A stretch of DNA of 64,000 bases from Burkholderiales bacterium (GTDB lineage: Bacteria; Pseudomonadota; Gammaproteobacteria; Burkholderiales; UBA11063), in NCBI GenBank assembly GCA_020697255.1, contig JAJFBE010000004.1:1-64000 (forward strand). Direction: 5' to 3'. Below the pieces are notes generated by a model that saw nothing but the letters and a program-made list of their open reading frames with translations, did no database searches and had not been told where the DNA came from. The position numbers and the translations under genes were made by a program. The stretch's first letter is position 1, and each line of letters starts with the position of its first letter. Positions 55,819 through 64,000 of this stretch are shown here, one piece after another.

Positions 55819-58374
55819 TTATTCATCTTGCTCATCCTTATGCTCATAGCCTTTATCGCCTTTCTCATTCTTATGTTCATAGGTCTTATCACTATCTGGG
55901 GCACTCTGCCTGCGGTCAGCTACATCGCCCAGTTCTGGTGAATCCTGATTTTCCGGAGCGCATATGCCAAGATTGTCTTCTGTTGGGTCAACACAATAAT
56001 TAAAATGAATATGATATGCATTAAGTGTTTCGCTAGCCATAGCACGCATTCTCCTTGATTTCCAAGGTATTTTAGCAGCCTCCGGAAGACAAGTTAATGC
56101 CTCATTATTCCATTTATTTTTGGTAGCAAGTGTCGAAAGAGTCCAGGCGTTATCAGTAGGATTATTGTTATCTTTACCAAGAATCCATTTATTACCCCGG
56201 CTACTAAAAATCTTGCTTATATAACCACCAGTATCTGTAAAATTGACCACAATATGCTTAATATCAGAGGGCAAATTTATTAGTTCGTGGTTTCTAAGAA
56301 TATTAACAGATAGCGGATCTTGTGGAGCATTTAAATTAAGCTTCCATTTAACTATTGTCGGTCCTCCCTTTTCTTTACTTATGCATGTTGCACCATCTAT
56401 ATATTTACCGTTATTACCTTCGGAACTGATTTGCATTACGATAGGCTCAGTCGGCCAGCTATTTTTTACAGATTTAACAACTGTATCTGCAAATAACTGA
56501 GCGCTAGCAGAATGTTGGCTTGCTAATAGCTTATAGCATATCGCTGGCCTATTTTTTATATCCAGCTCACCTTTATATTTACCACTTACAAACCAAATCT
56601 CTTTGCTTGCTTCTGCATCTTCTAAACCAGGCAATTGGGGCATCTTAAAACTTGCCGCCACCTTATTTATTTCCTCATAATCATTTATATTTTGCTTTGT
56701 TAAAGTAAGCGTCGTAAATTGCCCAGGTGATCTTTTATCATCTAAAGTGATAGTCGGAAGCACTTGTTTTAAACTAGCGGTGATAGTATTAAATGGATGT
56801 ATAGCAAATGGTAATGATTTATCAACAGGTTTTGTCCAGGATAGATAACGTACTTTATTTTTTATCCACGATGTACCATCTGCCTTTTTAAATGCACAAA
56901 AGTATAAATCTGAAGTTGACAATCGTGCAATTAATTCAGGATTGGCATCAGTACCTTTCGCTACAGAAGTAGGATGTAATATACTTTCTATCATCTTAAT
57001 TTCTGCAATTTCTTCTGCTTTATCTATTGCAACAGGTATCGTTTTACATAACGCCGGACTTTTAGAAGATGCTTCCCCTCTATTATTACTAACTTCTACT
57101 ACAAGATATGATCTCCTCGCATCCTTCATTTTTTTCAAATCCATTATCTGGTGAGGGAACTCAAGTATACCTGGCAAATGAGCAGTTTGCATTTTAGAAC
57201 CTTCTTGTATTTCAGTAAAAGTAAATATTTGATCATATGTGTGATCTTTAAGAGTCACGGTATACGGGTTAAGACTTGATTGGTCCCGGATGACTTCCTG
57301 AGCTGAACTTGCGGCAATAAAGTTACTAAAATCTTTAGGATTAGAAAGTACTCCGTCCGCTCTCTTTTGCAGCCAAAATGCATAACGTGTTTTATCCTCT
57401 GTATTTTTAAAGGCGCAGATGCGTAAATCTACAAGAGATCCTGGTTTCATACTGCTACTTGAGGAACTGCCTCCGCTGGAGCTGCTACTCGAGCTACCAC
57501 CGCCTCCGCCACTACTGGAACTGCTGCTAGAGCTACTGCTTGAATCGCCACCTGAACTACTACTGCTTGAACTGCTACTCGAGCTATCATGACCTCCGCC
57601 ACTACTGGAACTGCTACTTCCTGAACTACTAATAGGAATTGCAGGAGTGATGCCGCCTGGAGTATTAGTAGCATTATATGATTTACCGGTGCTCTTGAAA
57701 AGATCACTCTTTAATATGAGCTTAGATAAATTTTCTTCCACCACATTTTCTTTTTCATTCCCTGGGTAAATCAAAAACCCTCCAGCCCCTAAATCTATCC
57801 GACAAGATAAAATGTATTCCCCAGCATTACTTTTGATTTGATCTTCTGTTGGTATAGATATATCAGAAGTAAAATGTGTAGCTTTTGTGTCATATTTAAT
57901 ATACCAAATACCAGTTTTTGAATCCTGTACCAAACCTTCAATAACTCTTCTAGGATCAAGTGGCTTTGTAATATATCGGATAGACCAATAACGCAATGGC
58001 TTTGTAAGATCGCTACCTTTACCTACATTTTCTACCTCTTCTATAATATAAGAAGTTATTTTATTACTCTGATCGTTTTTATATACTCCATAAAAGGATA
58101 CTACTCTTCCTGCTCTCGTAGTAACTCTATATACACTAGAAAACTTGCCGCTTGCTAACGTTGTAGTAAATTGATTGTCTTTCAATTGCCATCTTATTAT
58201 TTTATTAATGCTATTATTTCCACCACTTACATCATCTGAAAATGCATCTCTAACAAAACTATCGTTTGTAATACAAACTGCATTTTCAGAGGTTGCTTCT
58301 GCATTATGTACACTAATAAATAAAAATAATGCTGTAAATGCGCTAAATAGATTTCGGGTAAGATACTTTTTCAT
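55819..58374 (-). CDS. Large secreted protein with a serine/glycine-rich linker and repeated domains
   Basis: The 851-residue product has a signal peptide (LFSAFTALFLFISVHNAEA). An N-terminal domain (about 30-245) is followed by a 60-residue Ser/Gly linker (249-308) encoded by mixed serine codons. Then come two related domains of about 140 residues, each opening D-L-x-x-C-A-F-K and closing x-P-A-(L/I)-C-x-x-(I/L). The last domain (about 665-765) has TCISKEKGGPTIVKWKLNLN, echoing the VCI...IIRWQLKDNQF of the first. The tail is acidic with two YEHKxE units. No known family; a surface or secreted binding role is plausible. Confidence 0.7.
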   Translation of the reverse strand: MKKYLTRNLFSAFTALFLFISVHNAEATSENAVCITNDSFVRDAFSDDVSGGNNSINKIIRWQLKDNQFTTTLASGKFSSVYRVTTRAGRVVSFYGVYKNDQSNKITSYIIEEVENVGKGSDLTKPLRYWSIRYITKPLDPRRVIEGLVQDSKTGIWYIKYDTKATHFTSDISIPTEDQIKSNAGEYILSCRIDLGAGGFLIYPGNEKENVVEENLSKLILKSDLFKSTGKSYNATNTPGGITPAIPISSSGSSSSSSGGGHDSSSSSSSSSSSGGDSSSSSSSSSSSGGGGGSSSSSSSGGSSSSSSMKPGSLVDLRICAFKNTEDKTRYAFWLQKRADGVLSNPKDFSNFIAASSAQEVIRDQSSLNPYTVTLKDHTYDQIFTFTEIQEGSKMQTAHLPGILEFPHQIMDLKKMKDARRSYLVVEVSNNRGEASSKSPALCKTIPVAIDKAEEIAEIKMIESILHPTSVAKGTDANPELIARLSTSDLYFCAFKKADGTSWIKNKVRYLSWTKPVDKSLPFAIHPFNTITASLKQVLPTITLDDKRSPGQFTTLTLTKQNINDYEEINKVAASFKMPQLPGLEDAEASKEIWFVSGKYKGELDIKNRPAICYKLLASQHSASAQLFADTVVKSVKNSWPTEPIVMQISSEGNNGKYIDGATCISKEKGGPTIVKWKLNLNAPQDPLSVNILRNHELINLPSDIKHIVVNFTDTGGYISKIFSSRGNKWILGKDNNNPTDNAWTLSTLATKNKWNNEALTCLPEAAKIPWKSRRMRAMASETLNAYHIHFNYCVDPTEDNLGICAPENQDSPELGDVADRRQSAPDSDKTYEHKNEKGDKGYEHKDEQDE

Positions 58375-58414
58375 TTTTTAATCTTTCTGGAAAACCAATT
58401 GTTTCCCTAAATAT

Positions 58415-58487
58415 GGATTCCCGCCCCCACACTAGTGTGTCCCACACGCGTGTGTTCGCAGAAATGACAATTGGCGCGGAAATGACA
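58415..58487. repeat. Complex dRS3-like element with two perfect palindromes
   Basis: A left arm GGATTCCCGC (58415-58424) is followed by ACACTAGTGT (58429-58438), then CACACGCGTGTG (58443-58454), both perfect palindromes. Two degenerate right arms follow, GCAGAAATGACA (58458-58469) and GCGGAAATGACA (58476-58487). It looks like an element that gained internal palindromes and a duplicated right end. Confidence 0.55.
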
Positions 58488-58581
58488 TGCTTAATGACCT
58501 ACTAATTATGGTGAATTTGTGATATTGTAGCATTATAAGCAAAAATAAGCAATACGGAATTTGCGTAGTGTAGTTCCAAAA

Positions 58582-59724
58582 TTACCCTACGGGGAGATCT
58601 GGTCTATTTAGCATCAAATTGATTGTAGTTAGTAAACTTTGCCCAAATATATATGAACGCTCACCACTCCAACCAGTTTTTTGATCGGGTAAATTATCGT
58701 TATCCTTAAACGGCATCTCTAATGTCTGGGCAAAACAATCGAAGTGATCACCGACCCAGCAGGTTGCCAGGGACATTTGTTCATCTTTAAACTGACCTTT
58801 TACATAACCCTCTTTTATCTGATAGTCAGGGTTTACCCGTAACATATATTTTTTAAATAATTCATCCAATTTTCTTTGTTTTTCACTATAACTTGGTAAA
58901 TGTTCACAACCTGAGGTAAAAACATACGGAATTGCCTCATCGCCATGAATATCAAAAAACATATCTACACCAGTCTCCAGCATTCTCTGCCGGGTATAGA
59001 AAACTTCCGGGGATTTTTCTAAACTTGGTGTTATCCATTCCCGGTTTAGATTAGCACCAACACTATTTACGCGTAAATTACCCAGATAGGCCCCATCCGG
59101 ATTCATATTTGGTACGAGATAAAATATAGTGTTAGTTAAAAGAGTCCGGCTTACCGGATCTTGCCAATTTATTAGCCGGTGAATAAGTCCTTCCATAAAG
59201 TATTCGGCCATAGTCTCGCCCGGATGCTGCCTGGCAATTATCCATATTTTATGAGATGCTTTTGGCTTGCCTACAGTCAATAAATCTATATTTCTTCCCT
59301 CATGGGTTTGCCCGATAATTTCATGCTTAACATACGGGCTGCTACTATTAGCATATGCAATTAACTTCACATGCCGGGCATAAGAATATGGCTCAAAATA
59401 AGCAAAATAAACGGTATTAACATCAGGAGCAATTTGAAAAATTAAATTATCGCCATCAAATTTGGTAGGTATCCGCCACCAGTTAATATTATTATAGCTA
59501 ATACAAATGCTATAATTTTCCCAGCCTTCGGGGTAAGCTGTTTTACCCAATTCACTAAATCTTATACTTAATTGTTTGTATCTTACATTACTGAGCTGGA
59601 AATAAAACCACTGAGCAAAATGAGAGTTGGTATCATTACGGATTTTAAAGGTTAATGTTTTGGGGTCGGAAATATCAACCGGGATTATACTGCCACCATC
59701 AAATTTTGTATTTACTATAATCAT
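58582..59724 (-). CDS. M14-family zinc carboxypeptidase (cytosolic carboxypeptidase-like)
   Basis: The 380-residue enzyme has no signal peptide. An N-terminal beta domain (1-130) precedes the M14 domain, the layout of the bacterial relatives of cytosolic carboxypeptidases (AGBL/Nna1). Zinc ligands are H167 and E170 in ARQHPGETMAEYF and H260 in FFDIHGDE; the catalytic glutamate is E336 in TLEMPFK. NMNPDGAYLGNLRVN and GANLNREW line the substrate site. The substrate is unknown; related enzymes trim acidic C-termini of peptides or proteins. Confidence 0.88.
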   Translation of the reverse strand: MIIVNTKFDGGSIIPVDISDPKTLTFKIRNDTNSHFAQWFYFQLSNVRYKQLSIRFSELGKTAYPEGWENYSICISYNNINWWRIPTKFDGDNLIFQIAPDVNTVYFAYFEPYSYARHVKLIAYANSSSPYVKHEIIGQTHEGRNIDLLTVGKPKASHKIWIIARQHPGETMAEYFMEGLIHRLINWQDPVSRTLLTNTIFYLVPNMNPDGAYLGNLRVNSVGANLNREWITPSLEKSPEVFYTRQRMLETGVDMFFDIHGDEAIPYVFTSGCEHLPSYSEKQRKLDELFKKYMLRVNPDYQIKEGYVKGQFKDEQMSLATCWVGDHFDCFAQTLEMPFKDNDNLPDQKTGWSGERSYIFGQSLLTTINLMLNRPDLPVG

Positions 59725-59729
59725 TACGT

Positions 59730-59972
59730 TTACATTCCCTTATTACTATTTAAATATTGTTTTATAAAATCTGCAGGTTTATTTATTTTTATACCTAAAT
59801 ATTCATTTAATATCAGTAAATCTTTATCACCACTAATAACTAACTTGCACTTTGCTTCCATGGCGGCAATAATAAACTTATCATCATCTTTGTCTCTAGA
59901 AATACAGTGCTTCATTGCCTTAGGATTTACCAATTCGCCACTAATTATTATCAACTCAACAAGTTGTAAAAC
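59730..59972 (-). pseudogene. PIN-domain toxin, N-terminally truncated
   Basis: The frame begins right after TGA-TAA at the antitoxin end and has no ATG; a TTG at 59954 is the only common start. The sequence (LVELIIISGELVNPKAMKHC, then ISRDKDDDKFIIAAMEAKC and LVISGDKDLLILNEYLGI) is the C-terminal half of VapC-like PIN RNases, keeping the central and last acidic motifs. The first half with the leading catalytic Asp is absent, so it should be inactive. Confidence 0.8.
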
Positions 59973-59975
59973 TTA

Positions 59976-60236
59976 TCATTTTTTGCGAGCATTTTGAATA
60001 ATCGACTTCAGGGATTCCTTCGTTAAGCCAGATTGCTTAGCGCTCTTACGAGCCTTGCTAATTAAATTTTTATAATCATCAATATTAGGCATAGATATAG
60101 CTTTTAAGATCACTACATCTTTATCTGCCAATACTAAAAATTGGTCTCCTAAGTGTAACCCCATTTTATTTCTGATATCCTCTGGAATAACAACCTGGCC
60201 TTTGGATGAAAGTCTTGTAGTTAATACGCGATCCAT
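59976..60236 (-). CDS. AbrB/SpoVT-type antitoxin
   Basis: The 86-residue protein begins with a swapped-hairpin AbrB DNA-binding domain (TTRLSSKGQVVIPEDIRNKM, then GLHLGDQFLVL), followed by a charged helical tail (about 50-86) of the kind that masks a toxin. It is complete and has a GGAGTAAAAC ribosome binding region. It precedes the truncated PIN toxin on the same strand, so it is the surviving half of a toxin-antitoxin pair and may persist as a plain regulator. Confidence 0.85.
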   Translation of the reverse strand: MDRVLTTRLSSKGQVVIPEDIRNKMGLHLGDQFLVLADKDVVILKAISMPNIDDYKNLISKARKSAKQSGLTKESLKSIIQNARKK

Positions 60237-60298
60237 GTTTTACTCCTTCATATTTTTAATCTTACCAGTAAGATTATAACATATTTCACTACCATTTG

Positions 60299-63013
60299 CT
60301 ATTTTAAATCCAGAAAAGGCTTTATTGATTTTAGGGCTTCGCCCAATTTTGCGATATTGGTACCGCCACCACGGGCTAAATCAGCTCGCCCACCGCCTTT
60401 GCCGTCTATGAGGGAGGCTAAATAGCCAACAACCTTACCTGCATTATATTTAATGGTCAAATCTTTAGTTACTGCCACTACCAAGCTAATTTGCCCATCA
60501 TTAACACAGGCAATTACTACAATACCACTGATTATCTTATCTTTTAATTTATCAACTAATTCAAGCATAGCTTTACTATCTGTATTCTCAAGTTTTAGGA
60601 CCAGAAGCTTATCGCCGTTATTTAATGTTTCAATGTTATCTAACATTTTATTGGCTGATGATGTAGCCAATTTAGATTTTAATTCACCGATTTCTTTACC
60701 TGCACGTTTATTTTCTTCTTGTAGCACGGTTACTTTATTAATAACAATATCATTTGACTGAGCTTTTAGCAGACCGCGTAACTGGTCTAATATTGCCATA
60801 TTTTTTTGCATGCGTAAAAGCGCAGCCTCACCAGTTACAGCCTCAATCCGACGAACCCCTCCAGCTACACCAGATTCACTAACAATACTGAAAAAACCAA
60901 TATCACCGGTACGAGTTACATGGGTTCCGCCACATAGCTCAGTCGAAAAGTCACCCATTTTAATTACCCGCACATTATCAGTATATTTCTCCCCGAATAA
61001 TGCCATAGCACCAGTACTAATTGCTTCATCATAACTCATCGTAGAATTATTTACCGGATAATTCATCATTATTACATGATTTACAATACGCTCAATTTCT
61101 TCTATTTGATTAGCGGTTAATGCCCTATCATGCGCAAAATCAAATCTGGCCATTTCACTATTTACCAAAGATCCTTTTTGCGTAGCATGACTACCTAATA
61201 CTTCATGAAGTGCCTTATGGAGTAAATGTGTTGCTGAATGATTGCGCATCGTTGCACGTCTTTTATGCAAATCAAACGTAGCAGTTACCGTATCGCCAAT
61301 TTTAACCTCACCAAGTTTTACTTCACCAATATGACCAAATACCTGAGAACGAATTTTTCGGGTATCACTTACATCAAATATAAGTTTTGCCCCGCCATCA
61401 ATTTGAATCTCCCCGCTATCACCTACCTGACCCCCACCTTCAGCATAAAAGACGCTTTGCTCCAATACAATAATACCTTTTTCTTTGACCTTTAGTATTT
61501 CTACCTTCTTACCATCTTTGTATAATGCAGTTACTTTGGTGGTAACACTTACATCTATATAGCCAGTAAATTCTGTTTCACTACCTGAGTACTCTAGAGC
61601 TGTATCCATCTTAAACTGACCAGCTTGTTTAGCTGTATTTCTTTGCTCCTGCATTAATCTTTCAAAACCGGCAACATCAACACTTAGGTTATGCTCTTTA
61701 CATACATCCTGAGTCAGGTCTAACGGAAAACCATAGGTATCATATAATTTGAAAGCTATTTCCCCGGATAAATGATTTGGGTTCTCATATTCAGATACCG
61801 GTACATTAACCAAATCTTCTATAAAAGATTTAGCTGCATGCTTCAGGGCGCTAGGAACACTTTTTACTTTAAGTAAGGCTAACTGTTCATTTAATAGCTT
61901 CATACCATTATCAATAGTTTCAAAGAAGCGCTCTTCTTCAGATTTAATAGCTTTTTCGATTAATTCTTTCTGGTTGACTAGTTCCGGATAAGCACCACCC
62001 ATTTGATAAACCAGTTCATGCACTAATTTATAAAAAAATGGGGCACGTAGACCTAGTTTATATCCATGGCGGATAGCCCGGCGAATAATCCGGCGTAAAA
62101 CATAGCCTCGACCTTCATTACTGGGCATTGCGCCATCCGCAATTAGAAAACTAACTGAGCGGATATGATCAGCCAATACTTTTAAGGATGGATTATTTTT
62201 ATCTTCGCAACCGGTAATATTAGCTGCGTGATTAATCAAATTAGCAAAAATATCTATTTCATAATTGCTATGGACATGTTGCATAACTGCTGAAATACGC
62301 TCTAATCCCATACCAGTATCAACAGAGGGTTTAGGAAGTGGATTTAAAACCCCACTTTCATCGCAATTAAACTGCATAAAAACGCAATTCCAGATTTCTA
62401 TATATCTATCACCATCCTCATCTGGGGTTCCGGGTAGCCCGCCGGGTATCTCTGCACCATGATCATAAAAAATCTCACTGCACGGGCCGCATGGACCAGT
62501 ATCTCCCATCTGCCAAAAATTATCAGAAGTCCCGTTTGCTTTATCACCAATTCGAATAATCCGCTCACGCTCTATGCCAATTTCTTCATTCCAGATTTTG
62601 AATGCTTCGTCATCGGTATGATAAACCGTTACATATAATTTATCTTTTGGTAGGTTTAACCATGTTGGTGAAGTTAAAAACTCCCAGGCATATTTAAGTG
62701 CATCTTGTTTAAAGTAATCCCCAAAACTAAAGTTCCCCAACATTTCAAAGAATGTATGATGGCGAGCTGTATAACCTACATTTTCCAAATCATTATGTTT
62801 GCCACCGGCACGTACACATTTTTGTGCCGAAGTTGCCCTTACATAAGATCGCTTATCTAAACCTAAAAATACGTCTTTAAATTGATTCATCCCGGCATTG
62901 GTAAATAGCAGCGTTGGGTCATCTGCGGGAATAAGAGAACTGGATTTAACAATCTCATGTCCATTTAATTTAAAAAAATCCAAAAATTTTTGTCTGATCT
63001 GATTAACTTGCAT
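60299..63013 (-). CDS. alaS: Alanyl-tRNA synthetase
   Basis: Charges tRNA-Ala and clears mischarged serine or glycine. The 904-residue enzyme has the class II catalytic core (FTNAGMNQFKDVFLG, ARHHTFFEMLGNFSFGDYFK), the tRNA recognition region, the editing domain (NHSATHLLHKALHEVLG and the zinc-binding CGGTHV) and the C-Ala domain ending GGGRADLARGGG. It is about 25 residues longer than E. coli AlaS. It is monocistronic; 62 bases separate it from the antitoxin gene. Confidence 0.97.
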   Translation of the reverse strand: MQVNQIRQKFLDFFKLNGHEIVKSSSLIPADDPTLLFTNAGMNQFKDVFLGLDKRSYVRATSAQKCVRAGGKHNDLENVGYTARHHTFFEMLGNFSFGDYFKQDALKYAWEFLTSPTWLNLPKDKLYVTVYHTDDEAFKIWNEEIGIERERIIRIGDKANGTSDNFWQMGDTGPCGPCSEIFYDHGAEIPGGLPGTPDEDGDRYIEIWNCVFMQFNCDESGVLNPLPKPSVDTGMGLERISAVMQHVHSNYEIDIFANLINHAANITGCEDKNNPSLKVLADHIRSVSFLIADGAMPSNEGRGYVLRRIIRRAIRHGYKLGLRAPFFYKLVHELVYQMGGAYPELVNQKELIEKAIKSEEERFFETIDNGMKLLNEQLALLKVKSVPSALKHAAKSFIEDLVNVPVSEYENPNHLSGEIAFKLYDTYGFPLDLTQDVCKEHNLSVDVAGFERLMQEQRNTAKQAGQFKMDTALEYSGSETEFTGYIDVSVTTKVTALYKDGKKVEILKVKEKGIIVLEQSVFYAEGGGQVGDSGEIQIDGGAKLIFDVSDTRKIRSQVFGHIGEVKLGEVKIGDTVTATFDLHKRRATMRNHSATHLLHKALHEVLGSHATQKGSLVNSEMARFDFAHDRALTANQIEEIERIVNHVIMMNYPVNNSTMSYDEAISTGAMALFGEKYTDNVRVIKMGDFSTELCGGTHVTRTGDIGFFSIVSESGVAGGVRRIEAVTGEAALLRMQKNMAILDQLRGLLKAQSNDIVINKVTVLQEENKRAGKEIGELKSKLATSSANKMLDNIETLNNGDKLLVLKLENTDSKAMLELVDKLKDKIISGIVVIACVNDGQISLVVAVTKDLTIKYNAGKVVGYLASLIDGKGGGRADLARGGGTNIAKLGEALKSIKPFLDLK

Positions 63014-63183
63014 AATATCTTTTATTTTCCTGTAATTGGTTATCCCGGCTTTTTATATAATATAAACAATGTATTTTAACATGGGAAATGAGAACGCTGC
63101 CTTCCATTATGTGTTTTGGCTTTTTCAAGTAATAGTAACTAATAACTAAATAGCCTTAGCTACCCTTGATAAGGTAAATTTTT

Positions 63184-64000
63184 CTATACAGTAATGGTAG
63201 CTTTTTTATCGATGATTAGAGCACATATACCGCTGCCTGTGACATTGGTCATGGTACGCATCATATCTACAACCTTATCTATACCAATTACCAATGCCAA
63301 ACCCTCTAGCGGCAAGCCAATACTTAGTAGCACTACTGTTGCCATAATTGAAGCCGTACCCGGGACGCCCGCGGTACCAATTGTAGCAATGGTACAGGTC
63401 ACAATTATTAATATATACTGAGTGATAGATAAATCAATATTAAATAAATTGGCCGTTAAAATACATACAACGGCCGGATATATTGCACCACAACCATCCA
63501 TTTTCATAGTAGCACCAAGTGGCGCGACAAAACCGGCAACCGATTCTTTTATCTTTACCCGATCAACCAAAGTTTCCAACGTTACAGGCATAGTGCCTAA
63601 ACTAGATGAAGTAGTAAATGCCGTAATCATCGCCGGCCAAAATTGCCTAAAAAAAGTAATGGGATTTTTATGCGCCACAAAAGTCACTAATAAGGCATAA
63701 ACAATTAATTGTAATGCACAGGCAACATATATTGCCAAAATAAATTTAGCCAGCGGCAATAAGGTAGCAATACCATAATCATGCCCTACCGGCGCTACAA
63801 GTGCAAAAATTCCAATTGGTGATAGACGGATAATCACCCGGGTAATTTTAAACATCACATGCGAGAACTCATCAAAAAAGGCACGCACATGACGCCCCTG
63901 ATCATGTAAGCTGGTGAGCGCAATACCAAAAAAAATAGCAAAAATAATAACCGGGATTATTCTCCCCATAGCAATGTCATGGATTAGATTACCGGGTAAC
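63184..64000 (-). CDS. Dicarboxylate/amino acid:cation symporter (DAACS family), C-terminal part
   Basis: The frame is open to the right edge (LPGNLIHDIA lies before the first internal ATG), so the N-terminus is outside the window. The visible 271 residues cover the DAACS core: GRIIPVIIFAIFFGIAL, the serine-rich reentrant loop AFTTSSSLGTMPVT (hairpin 1), PLGATMKMDGCGAIY in TM7, and GIDKVVDMMRTMTNVTGSGI in hairpin 2/TM8. These bind sodium or protons and the carboxylate substrate. GltP/DctA or a cystine-type carrier are possible; the substrate is not fixed. Confidence 0.9.
   Translation of the reverse strand, partial: LPGNLIHDIAMGRIIPVIIFAIFFGIALTSLHDQGRHVRAFFDEFSHVMFKITRVIIRLSPIGIFALVAPVGHDYGIATLLPLAKFILAIYVACALQLIVYALLVTFVAHKNPITFFRQFWPAMITAFTTSSSLGTMPVTLETLVDRVKIKESVAGFVAPLGATMKMDGCGAIYPAVVCILTANLFNIDLSITQYILIIVTCTIATIGTAGVPGTASIMATVVLLSIGLPLEGLALVIGIDKVVDMMRTMTNVTGSGICALIIDKKATITV

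Noticed and set aside
57447-57707. Antisense and alternative-frame ORFs rich in Val/Ala across the serine linker
   Set aside because: They arise from the repeated serine/glycine codons of the real gene in another frame.

Overview
This is a chromosomal segment of an AT-rich Gram-negative bacterium. The ribosomal protein S12, S7 and EF-G sequences look proteobacterial and most like Betaproteobacteria. There are RND and EmrAB-type efflux systems, BON-domain lipoproteins, a PglL-like O-oligosaccharyltransferase, UbiD and YggX. Short palindromes of the form ATTCCC-N8-GGGAAT, the pattern of the neisserial dRS3 repeat, are scattered through it. Together these suggest a low-GC relative of the Neisseriales. 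That placement is inference from reading alone; no search was run.

Layout. 1-3.2 kb: str operon on the minus strand (rpsL, rpsG, fusA, start of tuf). 3.4-15.4 kb: a large Ig-repeat lipoprotein, two BON lipoproteins, a ribosome hibernation factor, a hydroxyacid dehydrogenase with a transporter, a dihydrouridine synthase, small secreted proteins, a seven-bladed beta-propeller protein and gene debris. 15.5-19.6 kb: an EmrB-EmrA-outer-membrane-factor efflux operon. 19.6-33 kb: an RNase III-like protein missing two catalytic aspartates, NAD synthetase, an RND pump with its adaptor, a PglL-like ligase, a possible papain-like secreted protein, a Bcr-type exporter and Fe-superoxide dismutase. 33-35.2 kb: a regulatory island with a soluble orphan histidine kinase, a candidate structured RNA, an S24-type repressor lacking its catalytic lysine, and a cluster of three perfect DnaA boxes. 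35.2-48 kb: methyltransferase, ppsA, fabF-yggX-galU, ubiD, a lipoprotein hydrolase, a duplicated secreted protein, asnB-ppiB. 48-64 kb: AsmA, a GT22-like glycosyltransferase coupled to an L,D-transpeptidase, ppc, a serine-linker secreted protein, an M14 carboxypeptidase, a broken PIN toxin with an intact AbrB antitoxin, alaS, and the end of a dicarboxylate/amino-acid symporter.

The housekeeping genes form short operons (rpsL-rpsG-fusA-tuf, fabF-yggX-galU, ppiB-asnB, transpeptidase-glycosyltransferase). Between them lie many secreted proteins of unknown function and several gene remnants (two GNAT-like, one beta-propeller, one PIN toxin, one orphan secreted protein). The most notable observations are the catalytically degenerate RNase III; the dRS3-like palindromes that have become part of two coding sequences (nadE and the outer-membrane factor); the DnaA-box cluster; and the kinase/RNA/repressor island beside it.
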